Below, one piece after another: positions 53,578 to 63,392 of a stretch of DNA of 64,000 nt (within the stretch, counting starts at the first letter, position 1; each line of letters begins with the position of its first letter). Made by a program: the position numbers and the translations under genes. Source of the stretch: Leptospiraceae bacterium (lineage in GTDB: Bacteria; Spirochaetota; Leptospiria; Leptospirales; Leptospiraceae). The notes under the pieces are model-generated. The model was given only the letters and a program-made list of their open reading frames with translations. It was not told the DNA's origin and ran no database searches. The stretch spans positions 1 to 64,000 of the forward strand of contig JAKRSH010000014.1 of the NCBI GenBank assembly GCA_022402465.1, in the 5' to 3' direction.

Positions 53578-54387
53578 ATGAGTCTGAATAAAACCTTCTA
53601 TTCCGAGAAAAATATCATAGTAACGGGAGCAGGCGGTGGTATAGGTTCCGAAATTTGCAGACAGCTTTCTGAACTTGGCGCCAATGTCTATTCTTGTGAT
53701 CTGAGTATTGATTTTATGAAAGATCTCAGAAAGATACAAAATGTACACACCGAGAAGCTAGATGTAAGACTTGAAAAATCTTGGCTAGCACTTCTCAAAA
53801 AGTTCTCTAAGATTCCCTTGCATGGTTTAATCCAATGTGCAGGTGTACTAAGGCCTGGCTATGTCTATGATTTTAGAAGTGAGGATATAGACTTTCATAT
53901 TGATATCAATCTTAAAGGTTTAATTCTTGGGACAAGTCTCACTTCGAAAATTCTAAAAAAGCAAAACTTTGGACATATTGTACATATTTCTTCTCTAGCT
54001 GGGCTAGCTCCCATTCCAGGAATGAGTTTGTATTCTGCTTCGAAATTTGCAGTGAGGTCTTTTTCGCTGGCTACAGCCCAAGAATTGAAACCTTTTGGAA
54101 TCACTGTATCTGTCATCTGCCCTGACGCCGTTCGCACTCCCATGCTGGATCTTCAGAAAGATAAAATTGAAGCTGCTTTGACTTTTTCAGGAAGCACCTT
54201 GGACACGAAAGAAGTTGCAGAGGTTGTTCTTTCCTCTTTCACTCGTCCCAAATTAGAAATTGCACTCCCACTCTACCGAGGAATCTTTGCAAAAGTCGGA
54301 AATCTTATTCCCTCTTCCAGTGCATTTTTATACCGACTAATGATTCGATTAGGCATCTCAGGACAGAAGAAATATCAAATTCGTTGA
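53578..54387 (+). CDS. short-chain dehydrogenase/reductase
   Basis: The 269-residue protein has the SDR cofactor motif VTGAGGGIGSEICRQL (T16-G23), the segment LIQCAGVL, a catalytic Ser in HISSLAGL and the YSASKFA Tyr/Lys pair. The C-terminal half (KVGNLIPSSSAFLYRLMIRLG) fits a fatty-acid or steroid-like substrate, but none can be named. It starts 51 bases after the glycosyltransferase gene and overlaps the end of the convergent DUF5009 gene by 13 bases. Confidence 0.88.
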   Translation: MSLNKTFYSEKNIIVTGAGGGIGSEICRQLSELGANVYSCDLSIDFMKDLRKIQNVHTEKLDVRLEKSWLALLKKFSKIPLHGLIQCAGVLRPGYVYDFRSEDIDFHIDINLKGLILGTSLTSKILKKQNFGHIVHISSLAGLAPIPGMSLYSASKFAVRSFSLATAQELKPFGITVSVICPDAVRTPMLDLQKDKIEAALTFSGSTLDTKEVAEVVLSSFTRPKLEIALPLYRGIFAKVGNLIPSSSAFLYRLMIRLGISGQKKYQIR

Positions 54388-55580
54388 GTAATTTTTCGCC
54401 AAATAAATGTTATGCCAATTGTAAAAAACAGATAAACCAAGGAATAGAATAATGAGTTAGCTTTTGGCTCACCAAAAATGCTCACTGTCGACAAGACAAT
54501 CTGCTTTGTAGATTTGCCATCGTGTAAGACTAAATTTAAAATCCTAGAAAATAAGCCAGTGAATACAAATACAAAGAGTGCAGATTGTCCAAGCAGTAGA
54601 ATGGGTTTCAAAATTTTTGCATCCTGCCATGATTCTGGTAAAGAATACAATATTAGAATAAAAAAATATGCTGAGGCACCAGTTACTAAAACAAAACTAG
54701 AGGACCAAAGGCTCTTGTTAATGGGAAAGACATTATGCACTAAGAAGCCTAATATTAGAAAAAATATTCCAACAAAAAAAATCTTACCAACAACTGGAAA
54801 ATATACTTTCTTCTGATTATCAGGGAATAATCGTAAAAGAAAATTCGAAATGGCTCGAATAGAACTTTGTAATTGAAATTTTTCCTTTGAAGTTAAGTCG
54901 ACATTTACTCTTTGATTTATAATGAACCATTCCGAAATCCAAATTCCCATGAGAGCGCTCGCTATGGAAGGAATCGTACTTAGAATACCTTCTGGATCCC
55001 AAACTTTGGTAATCTTCCAAAGATGTCCATTCAGCAAGGAGCGATCAATATAAGCCGCCCAATTGTAAATGGAATCATATCGAAAGGGAACATTTTGTAC
55101 AAAGTTCCAATCAGGAGGAGCTAAATATACAATCCCAATTGTATAAGACAAAAGAATACAGAGATATAAAATAAACTGTAAGCTAGAGTTTAATCTAAGA
55201 TAGATAACATAAGCAAAAAAATAAACTACACCTATTCTCTGTAATACGCCAGGAATTCGCAACTCGGACCATTGGTAATCAGGAAAACCATTTAATAGCA
55301 AACCTATGCTTATTAGAAACAAGGCCCTAAGAAATATATGAAAAAGAATTCTAGCATCCGACTCAGCTAATGATTTTCGTTTCGAATAAGCAAAAGGAAT
55401 GGATGCACCGACCGCGATTAAAAAAAACGGAAATACAAAATCAGCAGAACCCAAGCCATCCCAAGTCGCATGTTTGAAGAAGGAATAAATTTGTCCCCAA
55501 TTACCAGGATTATTCACGATCACCATCCAAAATACTGTGAACCCGCGGAAGAGATCTAAACTTTTATTTCTAGGTTTCAA
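54375..55580 (-). CDS. DUF5009/heparan-alpha-glucosaminide acetyltransferase-like membrane protein
   Basis: The 401-residue protein has about 10 membrane helices and the COG4299/DUF5009 opening SLDLFRGFTVFWMVIVNNPGNWGQIYSFFKHATWDGLGSADFVFPFFLIAVG. Eukaryotic relatives use acetyl-CoA to acetylate a terminal glucosamine across a membrane. The bacterial members probably acetylate a cell-surface sugar. The convergent SDR gene overlaps its last 13 bases. The upstream side opens into the decaying region at 55.6-58.3 kb. Confidence 0.82.
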   Translation of the reverse strand: MKPRNKSLDLFRGFTVFWMVIVNNPGNWGQIYSFFKHATWDGLGSADFVFPFFLIAVGASIPFAYSKRKSLAESDARILFHIFLRALFLISIGLLLNGFPDYQWSELRIPGVLQRIGVVYFFAYVIYLRLNSSLQFILYLCILLSYTIGIVYLAPPDWNFVQNVPFRYDSIYNWAAYIDRSLLNGHLWKITKVWDPEGILSTIPSIASALMGIWISEWFIINQRVNVDLTSKEKFQLQSSIRAISNFLLRLFPDNQKKVYFPVVGKIFFVGIFFLILGFLVHNVFPINKSLWSSSFVLVTGASAYFFILILYSLPESWQDAKILKPILLLGQSALFVFVFTGLFSRILNLVLHDGKSTKQIVLSTVSIFGEPKANSLFYSLVYLFFTIGITFIWRKITQRI

Positions 55581-55826
55581 TGGAGGTTATCCTCTTCATA
55601 AAGGTTTTCTAATGCAATGATAAATCACAGCATTCCATTTGAATGAACAATTATCAAGTAATAGTTTACTTCTAAAAGATTGTTTGGGCGCCTTCTGCCT
55701 TGTTAAAACCAGGGGCTATAAGCTTGATTCTTCTTCGTTGAATAGAAAATGGAAGCTAACATAGAATATGCGGCAATTTGGCATCTAGCTTGCATAGTTT
55801 AAGTTCCCCCCCCCAACGAGGATTTG

Positions 55827-55903
55827 CCCTTTCGAGCCCAAACGACATGGTTGTCGTTTCTCGCACTTTGGAACACGATGTTCCAGAGTGCGACGAGAAA
55901 GGG
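55827..55903. repeat. nested inverted repeats forming a three-way junction
   Basis: Outer arms CCCTTTC (55827-55833) and GAAAGGG (55897-55903) enclose two hairpins. One is AAACGAC/GTCGTTT (55840-55859). The other has TCGCACT/AGTGCGA outside TGGAACA/TGTTCCA (55861-55893). All arms are perfect. This could be a folded single-strand recombination site, a mobile repeat or a structured RNA; no homology was recognised. Confidence 0.85.
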
Positions 55904-55981
55904 TAAACCGAGATCTTGTTCGCAAGCAGTGGTAAGAACAATCCGTCCTCCTACTCTTGAAATATGCGAATCCATCACTAC

Positions 55982-56015
55982 CCCATCACCATTTTCTATG
56001 AAAAATGGTGATGGG
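55982..56015. repeat. 14-bp perfect inverted repeat
   Basis: CCCATCACCATTTT and AAAATGGTGATGGG pair perfectly around a 6-base loop (CTATGA). There is no T run on either side, so it is not a standard terminator. It lies 79 bases after the three-way structure and just downstream of the broken gene at 56057. Confidence 0.8.
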
Positions 56016-56056
56016 CAAAGTCGCTGCGGATACAATCACTTCAACCAAACCTGCAT

Positions 56057-56848
56057 TCAATAAGGATTCCGTTTCCCTTTCAATTCTGGCAATTCGTCTA
56101 TTTGTTTTAAAATCTCCTCATAGCTTCCCCAACCTTTGCGTCCCATATAATAATCGGAAGTACATAGAGGCATATTCTTCTCGCCAGGATATACCTCTAA
56201 GACTTTCAATTGGATTGCAAAGATATTCCCAAATAAGGTAGTCGGTTTGAGCGGATGATAGGTTTGCATTGCATCGATGATCTTATCCTCTTCTTTGAGC
56301 TCTATATCATAACTAATAATTTTTTTAAATTTAATAACAATTTTGATATTCATCATATTATTTACAGCATTATAAGGTGCATCGAAGTAGGTGAGCTTCA
56401 TCTTTTTTATACGCGCATAACGGGTGTCAATTTTTCCGTCAAACTCACAGTAATTTTTGAAGTAAAATTTAAAATAATCTTTCAAGTCGGTTGGTATTTG
56501 TCTGGATTCTCTAATATCATCATCGTAAAAATCATGTGTATAATCAGCCGATACATAGATAGCTGGTTGTGTTCCTTGCCAATTGCTCACAAACCAACGC
56601 CGCCTATCGCCTGATTTTTCGATTATTTCAGCTTTATCTTCGTATTGTAATATTCTTTTAAAAGTGCCCTCTTTAGTTTAATAATTTGTTATATAAAATA
56701 AATCGGCTTCTAGAGAGGTAATTAATGTTCCAGTCATAAAGCCATTATTGTGATACTCTATCTTTTGTTTAACTTTTTCTAGATCTTGTGTATCTGTTGT
56801 AAAGAGTAAATTTACAGATAAAATAAAGAATAATACAGCTTTTTTCAT
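56057..56848 (-). pseudogene. secreted protein gene with one internal stop
   Basis: An ATG at 56848 begins a signal peptide (VLFFILSVNLLFT), and the same frame continues to a TAG/TAA-type end at 56057. It is interrupted once by TAA at 56678-56680 after residue 56. Without the stop it would be a 263-residue exported protein with segments such as YEDKAEIIEKSGDRRRWFVSNWQGTQPAIYVSADYTHDFY. The downstream 177-residue part is open from 56590. No family was recognised. A single nonsense mutation, an assembly error or a short exported peptide would each explain it. Confidence 0.65.
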
Positions 56849-57223
56849 TTATTTTTTCTCCAAAACAGTAGACCATCGGTTTCCACGTTCGAAATTTGTT
56901 CAGGCATTTTGAGAATGTATATCATTGCCGTAGGATTGAATCCTACAGTTTCCCTCAAATCAATTCCATCAACAACAATACACCATCCTACCTTTTTTAC
57001 ACTAGATTTTTATGTTCATGCTCCCAATCCACTACTTCCATAAATCATCTTCACAGATGGATTAGTTTTTGTGAGGATAAGTCACAACCTAATAACTTTT
57101 TTCTACGAAAAATGCTGTAAGGTCAGGCAAAGCTCAAGGTAGTAGAATATTATGCGAGGCAAATACGAATTATCTAACCTTCTAAAACTCTTCATTAACT
57201 TTTTCGGCTAGGAGAATCTTAAT
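56849..57223. other. 375-base stretch without a recognisable gene
   Basis: I see no gene, terminator or repeat of note. It separates the broken secreted-protein gene from the dead antitoxin gene. The open frame at 56896-57120 has no ribosome site and no protein-like composition. Confidence 0.4.
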
Positions 57224-57442
57224 TTAAGATTGGTATGGAACATCGTTTTTGTTTGCTAATATTTTAAGCCTTTCTAACAAAGATTCAGGAAGTCGTAAAG
57301 AAATCATTTTGTTTGTTGGTTTTAAATTCGGGAATGAAACTTTTTCTAACTAATTAAAGTTAAAATAATCTGTTCCATCATTATTATCCCAGAACTTTAC
57401 ATCTTCATCTGAATTTTTGAATTTAGGTATTTTTTTGGTCAA
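57224..57442 (-). pseudogene. brnA: BrnA-type antitoxin remnant
   Basis: Reading leftward from a TTG at 57440-57442 that overlaps the end of brnT, the frame encodes KIPKFKNSDEDVKFWDNNDGTDYF. It then has one in-frame TAG, then SFPNLKPTNKMISLRLPESLLERLKILANKNDVPYQS and a stop at 57224. The second part is the ribbon-helix-helix domain of BrnA antitoxins, which normally continues a few residues (LIKIFL-like) after YQS. The internal stop and the early end mark it as inactive. Confidence 0.8.
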
Positions 57443-57738
57443 TATTTTTATAAAGATTCCGTTCTTTCTTACTCATATCTTGAGCAGAAATAATTCTAAT
57501 TTTACTTTTTCGAATCGTAAAAATGACAAATAATTTTCTACCCTCATTGGTTATTCCTAGAGCAGCAAATCTAAATTCATTTTGGGAATGAGTTTCATCT
57601 GCACTAACCAAAAATGATTCGTTAAAAAATTATCTCTTCTATCTCACCTGGTTTGACCTTCTGACTAATCCAATTCTTATCAATGTTTCCTTTATCCCAG
57701 TCAAATCCATCGATATTGGAAAAATTTAGAATCTTCAT
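57423..57738 (-). pseudogene. brnT: BrnT-type toxin gene with frameshift
   Basis: An ATG at 57738 starts KILNFSNIDGFDWDKGNIDKNW, a BrnT N-terminus. The frame ends at a TAA right after a six-base T run (A run 57624-57629 on the plus strand). Removing one T joins it to FNESFLVSADETHSQNEFRFAALGITNEGRKLFVIFTIRKSKIRIISAQDMSKKER, the conserved BrnT core with its Arg and His/Lys active-site region. BrnT is a ribosome-dependent or RelE-like ribonuclease toxin. The gene order toxin-antitoxin is normal for brnTA. The break sits in a homopolymer, so a sequencing error is possible. Confidence 0.82.
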
Positions 57739-58282
57739 TTATATTTATAAGATATACAACCGAATCTTTTCAATCATCACTTTTTTTGTCATCCTAAGGG
57801 TGCTTGCGAAAGAAGATAATGGATCACCTTGCACTTCGTTATACTATGATTTAACTTTAGGCTCAACAAAGAAACTCCTATCCCTTCCGTAATCGAAAAA
57901 CCACTTGATTCCAGGTTAGTTTCTACTCCTGTCTTGAATGGATTGTATCATACTTATTCTTAGCAAAAAATAGCTAAAATTTTTACCTTAAGGAAACAAT
58001 CTTTTGTTAACCAAAAATCTACGAGGAAGCTATATCCGTGCAACTTGAGAAGTCTGCAAAATGGCTCTTTTTTCCTAATTTTTCTTTTTAAAAGTCTAAA
58101 CTTTTTAAAGAATTCAGTTTATTATCTTTCTTAACTGTAACTTCCATCAAATATCATGAACACTTGATTCGCTTTATTATTTTTTGTAATATTCAGTCAT
58201 TCAGCACCATTTCTAACGCTCAATCTTCACTTCGCTAAATGGTGTTGGATGCTGGGCTTAGGCTCACAGGTAGCTTGTCACA
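57739..58282. other. 544-base gene-free stretch
   Basis: No coding sequence with a ribosome site was seen. Near its right end CACCATTT (58205-58212) and AAATGGTG (58237-58244) form an inverted repeat. The following GGTGTTGGATGCTGGGC is like ATGGTGCTGGGTGCTGGGC at 28-46 near the window start. The rest is AT-rich. Confidence 0.4.
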
Positions 58283-59122
58283 TCAGAAAAGGCTAGATCT
58301 TCTATCTTCGTCTTGCTTTTCCCATTGGAATATGGTTTCACGTAGTTGGGGAGTTGCACCTTCAACAGTGGCAACTAAAGTAGATTGATTGAGTGTTGCA
58401 TTTCGGTGGGATTTACGCAGAACGTATTTTCCACATTTGATAACTTCGATGACATGTTTCTTGAAAGGATCTCTTTCCTTTTTGGAAAGTTCTTGCAGGG
58501 AATAGTAAAATGTTGTAAGACCTTTGTAGTACCAATCCATTTGCTCACAACTTCCAGTTGGCCAGAGATCTTCTAGCAAGAATTCTGGATCTTGGATTAA
58601 GGATTTGCCTTGGAATGGTTTTTGTAAGAGTCTGCAATGGAAGTAAATTTCAAAATCTAAATTACGATCCTTGCCAGCTTCGAAGTCAACTTCTATCCAT
58701 CGTATCCATGATTTCTTTTCTTCCTTAGTAAGCATAGGAATGAGTGCGAATAAATATGCTTGTTCACGAAACAGACGTTCTACGGAAAAATATTGAAATA
58801 TCTCCAAGGGAATAGTAAAATGATTTTTCTTCCATTCAATTACGTACGGAATGTTCTTGACATCTGTATATTCAGGAGGAGTCTCTATGGATGTTGTATC
58901 TCCGAATTGAGTGATAATAAAAATTAAAGATAATAATTCTTTTTTACTTAGGCTCTCTAAAATACTATGAACTCCGCCTTTTTCCACTAAAGCTCTGAAG
59001 ATCATTCTTTTCTGTTGTAGTGCTGGTTGGTGAGGCGATAAAATAATACCTAGATGCTTCTCGAAACCTCTTAAGGATTCCCGTTCAAATCGTTCAACAT
59101 TCCCAGCTATAGCAAACGGCAT
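58283..59122 (-). CDS. conserved hypothetical cytoplasmic protein
   Basis: The 279-residue protein has no signal peptide or membrane segment and is rich in charged helices (ERESLRGFEKHLGIIL, MIFRALVEKGGVHSILESLSKKELLSLIFIITQFG). It has scattered cysteines (HCRLLQ, GSCEQMDWYYKG, VIKCGKY). I recognise no family. It begins three bases after the purD stop, so it is in the valS-purD transcript. Its operon position and intact length suggest a real but unassigned gene. Confidence 0.72.
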   Translation of the reverse strand: MPFAIAGNVERFERESLRGFEKHLGIILSPHQPALQQKRMIFRALVEKGGVHSILESLSKKELLSLIFIITQFGDTTSIETPPEYTDVKNIPYVIEWKKNHFTIPLEIFQYFSVERLFREQAYLFALIPMLTKEEKKSWIRWIEVDFEAGKDRNLDFEIYFHCRLLQKPFQGKSLIQDPEFLLEDLWPTGSCEQMDWYYKGLTTFYYSLQELSKKERDPFKKHVIEVIKCGKYVLRKSHRNATLNQSTLVATVEGATPQLRETIFQWEKQDEDRRSSLF

Positions 59123-59125
59123 AAT

Positions 59126-60409
59126 TTAAAGTGCTCTCCTACCAATGTCTTTCCTATAAAAAAGCGAATCAGTTTTAAAACTATTTATAAACGAGTAAGT
59201 CTTGTCAATAGAATCTTTTAAGCTATCTCCTAATGAGACAATTCCTAGAACTCTACCACCACTACTCACAATGTTACCATCATCTGCAAATTTTGTTCCT
59301 GCATGAAAGATCATAGTATCTTTTTCTTTAGGTTTTATTGAATCAATCAAAATAGATTTAACATATTCGCCAGGGTATCCTTTTGCTGCAAGAACTACTA
59401 TGGATGAATGTTTGCTTGAGATTTTTATTGGAGGATTGTTGATTAAGTTATGCGTACTAACATTATAAAAAAGTTCCAAGACATCTGATTCAATTAATTG
59501 TAGAACCGCTTGGGTCTCTGGATCACCGAATCTACAGTTGAACTCTACGACATAGGGATCTGCCTTAGAATCAATCATTAAGCCTGCATAGAGTACACCC
59601 TTGTATGGTTTGCCTTTCTTTATTAATTCTTCAAGCATAGGCTCTATAATTTTTGTCCTTACCTTTGCTATGACAAGATCACTTGCTATGGGTGCAGGAC
59701 AGTATGCACCCATTCCACCTGTATTAGGGCCCTCATCATTATCATAAGCTCTTTTGTGGTCTTGTGCTGCTGGCAAAAGTACGTAATCCTTTCCGTCACA
59801 AATAGCGAAGATACTTGCCTCTTCCCCTTCAAGAAAATCCTCAATTACAACTTGGTTTCCACTGCTACCGAACTTTTTTTCTAGAAAAATTTCTTTCAAG
59901 GATTGTTCAATTTGTACGGATTCTAGGCAAACTGTTACACCCTTTCCAGCTGCAAGACCATCTGCTTTAATTACAAGTGGCAGTGTTTTTTCTTTGCAGT
60001 ACGCCAATGAAGAATCATAATCCGTAAACGTTCTGTATTGAGAGGTAGGAACTCCAGCATCTAACATCAGTTTTTTGGCAAAATCCTTGGATCCTTCCAA
60101 TTGTGCACAATACGCTGAGGGCCCAAAACACGGAATTCCAAGCTCTTCCATCCAATCTGCTACTCCTGCAACAAGAGGATCTTCAGGTCCTACTACAACT
60201 AGATCATAGTTTCCCTTGCATGCTGTTTGGAATTCTTCTTTGTTGTTCCAATCTAGACTGCCTTGAGGTAGCAACTGGTCTTTGTTAAATCCTGCATTTC
60301 CAGGATAGACTTTTAAATCAGCAAGGTATGGCGATTGTAAAATGGAATGGGCGATAGCATGCTCACGCCCACCACTGCCAAGCAGTAGAACTCGGTATTT
60401 TTTCTGCAT
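59126..60409 (-). CDS. purD: phosphoribosylamine-glycine ligase
   Basis: The 427-residue ATP-grasp enzyme matches PurD throughout: VLLLGSGGREHAIA at residue 7, VVGPEDPLVAGVADWMEELGIPCFGPS, KLMLDAGVPTSQYRTF, VIKADGLAAGKGV, EDFLEGEEASIFAICDG, AYDNDEGPNTGGMGAYCPAP and YVVEFNCRFGDPETQ. It makes glycinamide ribonucleotide, the second step of purine synthesis. It lies one base after the valS stop. An operon valS-purD-58283 is likely. Confidence 0.97.
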   Translation of the reverse strand: MQKKYRVLLLGSGGREHAIAHSILQSPYLADLKVYPGNAGFNKDQLLPQGSLDWNNKEEFQTACKGNYDLVVVGPEDPLVAGVADWMEELGIPCFGPSAYCAQLEGSKDFAKKLMLDAGVPTSQYRTFTDYDSSLAYCKEKTLPLVIKADGLAAGKGVTVCLESVQIEQSLKEIFLEKKFGSSGNQVVIEDFLEGEEASIFAICDGKDYVLLPAAQDHKRAYDNDEGPNTGGMGAYCPAPIASDLVIAKVRTKIIEPMLEELIKKGKPYKGVLYAGLMIDSKADPYVVEFNCRFGDPETQAVLQLIESDVLELFYNVSTHNLINNPPIKISSKHSSIVVLAAKGYPGEYVKSILIDSIKPKEKDTMIFHAGTKFADDGNIVSSGGRVLGIVSLGDSLKDSIDKTYSFINSFKTDSLFYRKDIGRRAL

Positions 60410-60410
60410 C

Positions 60411-63101
60411 TTAATTTCCTAATCGTTCGATAGCGTTTTTAATAACGTCTTTCTTATCTTGAAGAACTTGCATCTTTTGTTTTTCTTTGTCAACCACATC
60501 AGCTTTGGCTTTTTCAAGAAATCCAGGATTCGAAAGCTTTTTATCAATCTTATGGATCTCTTCATCTAGTTGATTCAATTCTTTGCTCAGCCTTTCTTTT
60601 TCTTTTGCAAAATCTAAAATCCCTGATAATGGCAACGCAATCTCCCCTTTAGAGAAAGGACCGATAGCATCCGATTTATCTGGGATATAATTGCTTATTA
60701 GCTCAATAGATTCAGCCTTGGCAAGTTGCATGATATAAGTAGATTCAGTTTTAACAATTTCTGCAACTATGCTATCAGCAGACTTTAGTATCACCTTACA
60801 CTTCTTATCCGGCTTTACAGAAAGTTCAGCTCGCATAGCCCGAATCTTGTTGATGATTTCTATCATAAGTTCAGTCTTAGCAAGTCCTGAAGAAGCCTTC
60901 CAATAAGCAGTGATTGTAGTATTCTTGTCAAAATCCTTAGCAAAAGATTCGGGGAATGATTCAGTAGCAAGTAAGTTATCACTGAATAAAGAATGAATCT
61001 CTTCTGTGATAAAAGGCATAAAAGGATTCAGCAGTCCCAGAGCTTTCGTAAGAACAGATACTAGAACGTTCTTAGCCGTGTTAGATGATACCTCTGTTGA
61101 CTTGCCATAGATTCGTGGCTTAACCAACTCAATGTACCAATCACAAAGATCTCCCCAGATAAATTCATAAATCACTTGAGCCATTTCAAAGAAATGATAA
61201 TTACTATAGGCTTTTTCATATTTTTCTAAGGCTAAATCAAAACGAGATAATATCCATTCATCATTTGGCTCCAGCTCATCCTTGTTAATTGGTTGAGGCT
61301 TGAAGTCATCAGCTAGATTCATTGTTATAAATCGAGTAGAATTCCAGATTTTGTTACAAAAAGAACGGTAACCATCCAATCTACTCTCATCAAAAATTAT
61401 ATCTTTTCCTTCGGGAAGAACAGCCGCCAAGAAAAAGCGGAAAGAATCGGTCCCGTATTTTGCCATCATATCCAAGGGATCAACAACATTACCCAAACTC
61501 TTACTAAACTTTTTGCCATCTTTGTCACGAACCAATCCATGAATGAGAACTTTATGAAATGGAACATCATCCATAAATCTAAGTCCAAACATAATCATTC
61601 GTGCAACCCAGAAGAATATAATATCAAAACCTGTTACAAGTATAGAATTTGGATAAAATTTTTTGAGGTCTTCTGTCTTCTCAGGCCAACCGTACACACT
61701 GAACGCCCAAAGTCCTGAAGAAAACCAAGTATCAAGAACATCCTCATCTTGCTTGATATCTTCTGCTTGAACACTCTTTCCCAATTTTGTAAATTCTTGG
61801 ATAGCCTCATCCAAAGATTCAGCTACAACCATATTTCCATCATTCAAATAATAAGCAGGAATTCTATGGCCCCACCAAAGTTGTCTAGAGATACACCAAT
61901 CTTTGATATTCTCCATCCACTCAAAATAAGTCTTCTCCCACATCTTAGGTATGAATTCTACTCTACCACTTTTCACTACGTCGATAGCAGGTTTCGCAAG
62001 AGGTGCGATATTAACAAACCACTGCGTGGAAAGTAAAGGCTCAATTACAGCACCACCTCTCGTATTGTGTCCAACTGCATGAGTGTGATTTTCAATTTTA
62101 TCAATAAGGCCAAGCTTTTCTAAATCTGCGACCACCTTCTTTCTTGCTTCAAAACGATCCAAGCCAGCATACTCACCACATAACTCGTTTAAGCTTCCAT
62201 CCAAATTCATAATCAATACTGGCTTTAGACCTAACCTCTGCCCAGCTTCAAAGTCATTTAAATCATGAGCAGGAGTAATCTTCACCAAACCAGATCCGAA
62301 CTCTTGTTCTACGAAACTATCCATTAGGAGTGGAATCTGTCGATTGGTCAATGGAAGTTGAATACTTTTGCCTGCGAGCTTAGAATATCGAATATCATTT
62401 GGATTCGCACAAACTGCAACATCACCAAACATGGTTTCTGGACGAGTTGTTGCAACAACAGCAAAACCAGATCCATCTACAAATGGGTATTTGATATGAT
62501 ACAATTTGCCATGCTTTTCCTTGTATTCTACTTCTATATCAGAAATTGCAGTCTTGGATACAGGGCACCAGTTGATAATTCTTTCCCCTCGATAAATCAA
62601 GCCATCATCGTAGAGATTTTTGAAAACTTTGATTACTGCCTTAGACAAGCCTTCATCAAAGGTAAATCTTGCCTTACTCCAATCTACTGATTCACCGAGT
62701 AACCTTTGTTGGTTGGTAATTTGTCCGCCAGAATGAGCCTTCCAATCCCAAACCTTTTTTATAAAATCTTCTCTGGTAAAATCTGTACGTTTTGCACCCT
62801 CTTTGGCAAGTTCGCGCTCAACAACCATCTGAGTTGCAATTCCTGCATGGTCCATTCCAGGTATCCAAACAGTTGATTTCCCTTTCTTACGTTCCAAGCG
62901 AATGATGATATCTTGGATGGTATGATTTAGAGCATGACCTATATGCAGAAATCCCGTGACATTGGGAGGTGGAATCACGACAGAAAAATTTCCGTTCTGG
63001 GAATTTGGACTAGGTGAGAAAGCCTGCTTCTCTTCCCATGTATCTCGCCATTTTTTCTCTACAGATTCGGGTTCATAACGATCGCTGATATTTTTCTTCA
63101 T
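60411..63101 (-). CDS. valS: valyl-tRNA synthetase
   Basis: The 896-residue class I synthetase has the HIGH motif in [16 protein letters not shown] (about residues 43-58) and the KMSKS-type motif as KKFSKSLGN (about 528-536). It also has an editing domain with [37 protein letters not shown] and [17 protein letters not shown]-terminal coiled-coil arm ([25 protein letters not shown]) is typical of ValRS. It charges tRNA-Val with valine. It starts 115 bases from the divergent small gene at 63216. Confidence 0.98.
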   Translation of the reverse strand: MKKNISDRYEPESVEKKWRDTWEEKQAFSPSPNSQNGNFSVVIPPPNVTGFLHIGHALNHTIQDIIIRLERKKGKSTVWIPGMDHAGIATQMVVERELAKEGAKRTDFTREDFIKKVWDWKAHSGGQITNQQRLLGESVDWSKARFTFDEGLSKAVIKVFKNLYDDGLIYRGERIINWCPVSKTAISDIEVEYKEKHGKLYHIKYPFVDGSGFAVVATTRPETMFGDVAVCANPNDIRYSKLAGKSIQLPLTNRQIPLLMDSFVEQEFGSGLVKITPAHDLNDFEAGQRLGLKPVLIMNLDGSLNELCGEYAGLDRFEARKKVVADLEKLGLIDKIENHTHAVGHNTRGGAVIEPLLSTQWFVNIAPLAKPAIDVVKSGRVEFIPKMWEKTYFEWMENIKDWCISRQLWWGHRIPAYYLNDGNMVVAESLDEAIQEFTKLGKSVQAEDIKQDEDVLDTWFSSGLWAFSVYGWPEKTEDLKKFYPNSILVTGFDIIFFWVARMIMFGLRFMDDVPFHKVLIHGLVRDKDGKKFSKSLGNVVDPLDMMAKYGTDSFRFFLAAVLPEGKDIIFDESRLDGYRSFCNKIWNSTRFITMNLADDFKPQPINKDELEPNDEWILSRFDLALEKYEKAYSNYHFFEMAQVIYEFIWGDLCDWYIELVKPRIYGKSTEVSSNTAKNVLVSVLTKALGLLNPFMPFITEEIHSLFSDNLLATESFPESFAKDFDKNTTITAYWKASSGLAKTELMIEIINKIRAMRAELSVKPDKKCKVILKSADSIVAEIVKTESTYIMQLAKAESIELISNYIPDKSDAIGPFSKGEIALPLSGILDFAKEKERLSKELNQLDEEIHKIDKKLSNPGFLEKAKADVVDKEKQKMQVLQDKKDVIKNAIERLGN

Positions 63102-63215
63102 AGTTTGTGCTAATTTCTCTTGGAAGTCTCGTTCTACAGTAATTTTGGTCGAGACCTAGGGTCAAGAAGCTATATGTACCTTGACCTAAAAAAGCATATT
63201 CTGGAACCTGTTCCC

Positions 63216-63365
63216 ATGAACGCAAAAACTGTAAAACTTCTTAAAAAATTCGCGACCCTGAAAGGAATTTCTGATAAACAAATCAAACGTGAATGGCTAG
63301 GTAAATCCCCTGTTGAGAAAGATAAGAAAAAACAAGAAATCCTGAAAGAACTTACTAAGGCTTAA
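63216..63365 (+). CDS. 49-residue basic protein
   Basis: The ATG at 63216 has GGAA nine bases upstream and gives 49 residues (NAKTVKLLKKFATLKGISDKQIKREWLGKS, then a Lys/Glu-rich tail). ATG 63174 would give 63 residues but has no clear ribosome site. It is very basic, with the helix-turn shape of a small nucleic-acid or ribosome-associated protein, but no family was recognised. It is divergent from valS and lies 27 bases before the Kunitz-domain gene. Confidence 0.55.
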   Translation: MNAKTVKLLKKFATLKGISDKQIKREWLGKSPVEKDKKKQEILKELTKA

Positions 63366-63392
63366 GACTTTTCCTTCTTCAAATAGGAAACT

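Larger units (their letters stand above)
55581..56056. other. 476-base gene-free stretch with hairpins
   Basis: No real gene was seen; the short open frames here are products of the palindromes. It holds a nine-C run at 55806-55814, a three-way-junction-like inverted repeat at 55827-55903 and a 14-bp hairpin at 55982-56015. Confidence 0.5.

Noticed and set aside
55800-56063. Short open frames on both strands across the hairpin region
   Set aside because: They are mirror products of the inverted repeats, with no ribosome sites and no protein-like composition.
57683-57892. 69-residue frame on the plus strand beside brnT
   Set aside because: It overlaps the brnT start on the opposite strand, has no ribosome site and resembles no protein.
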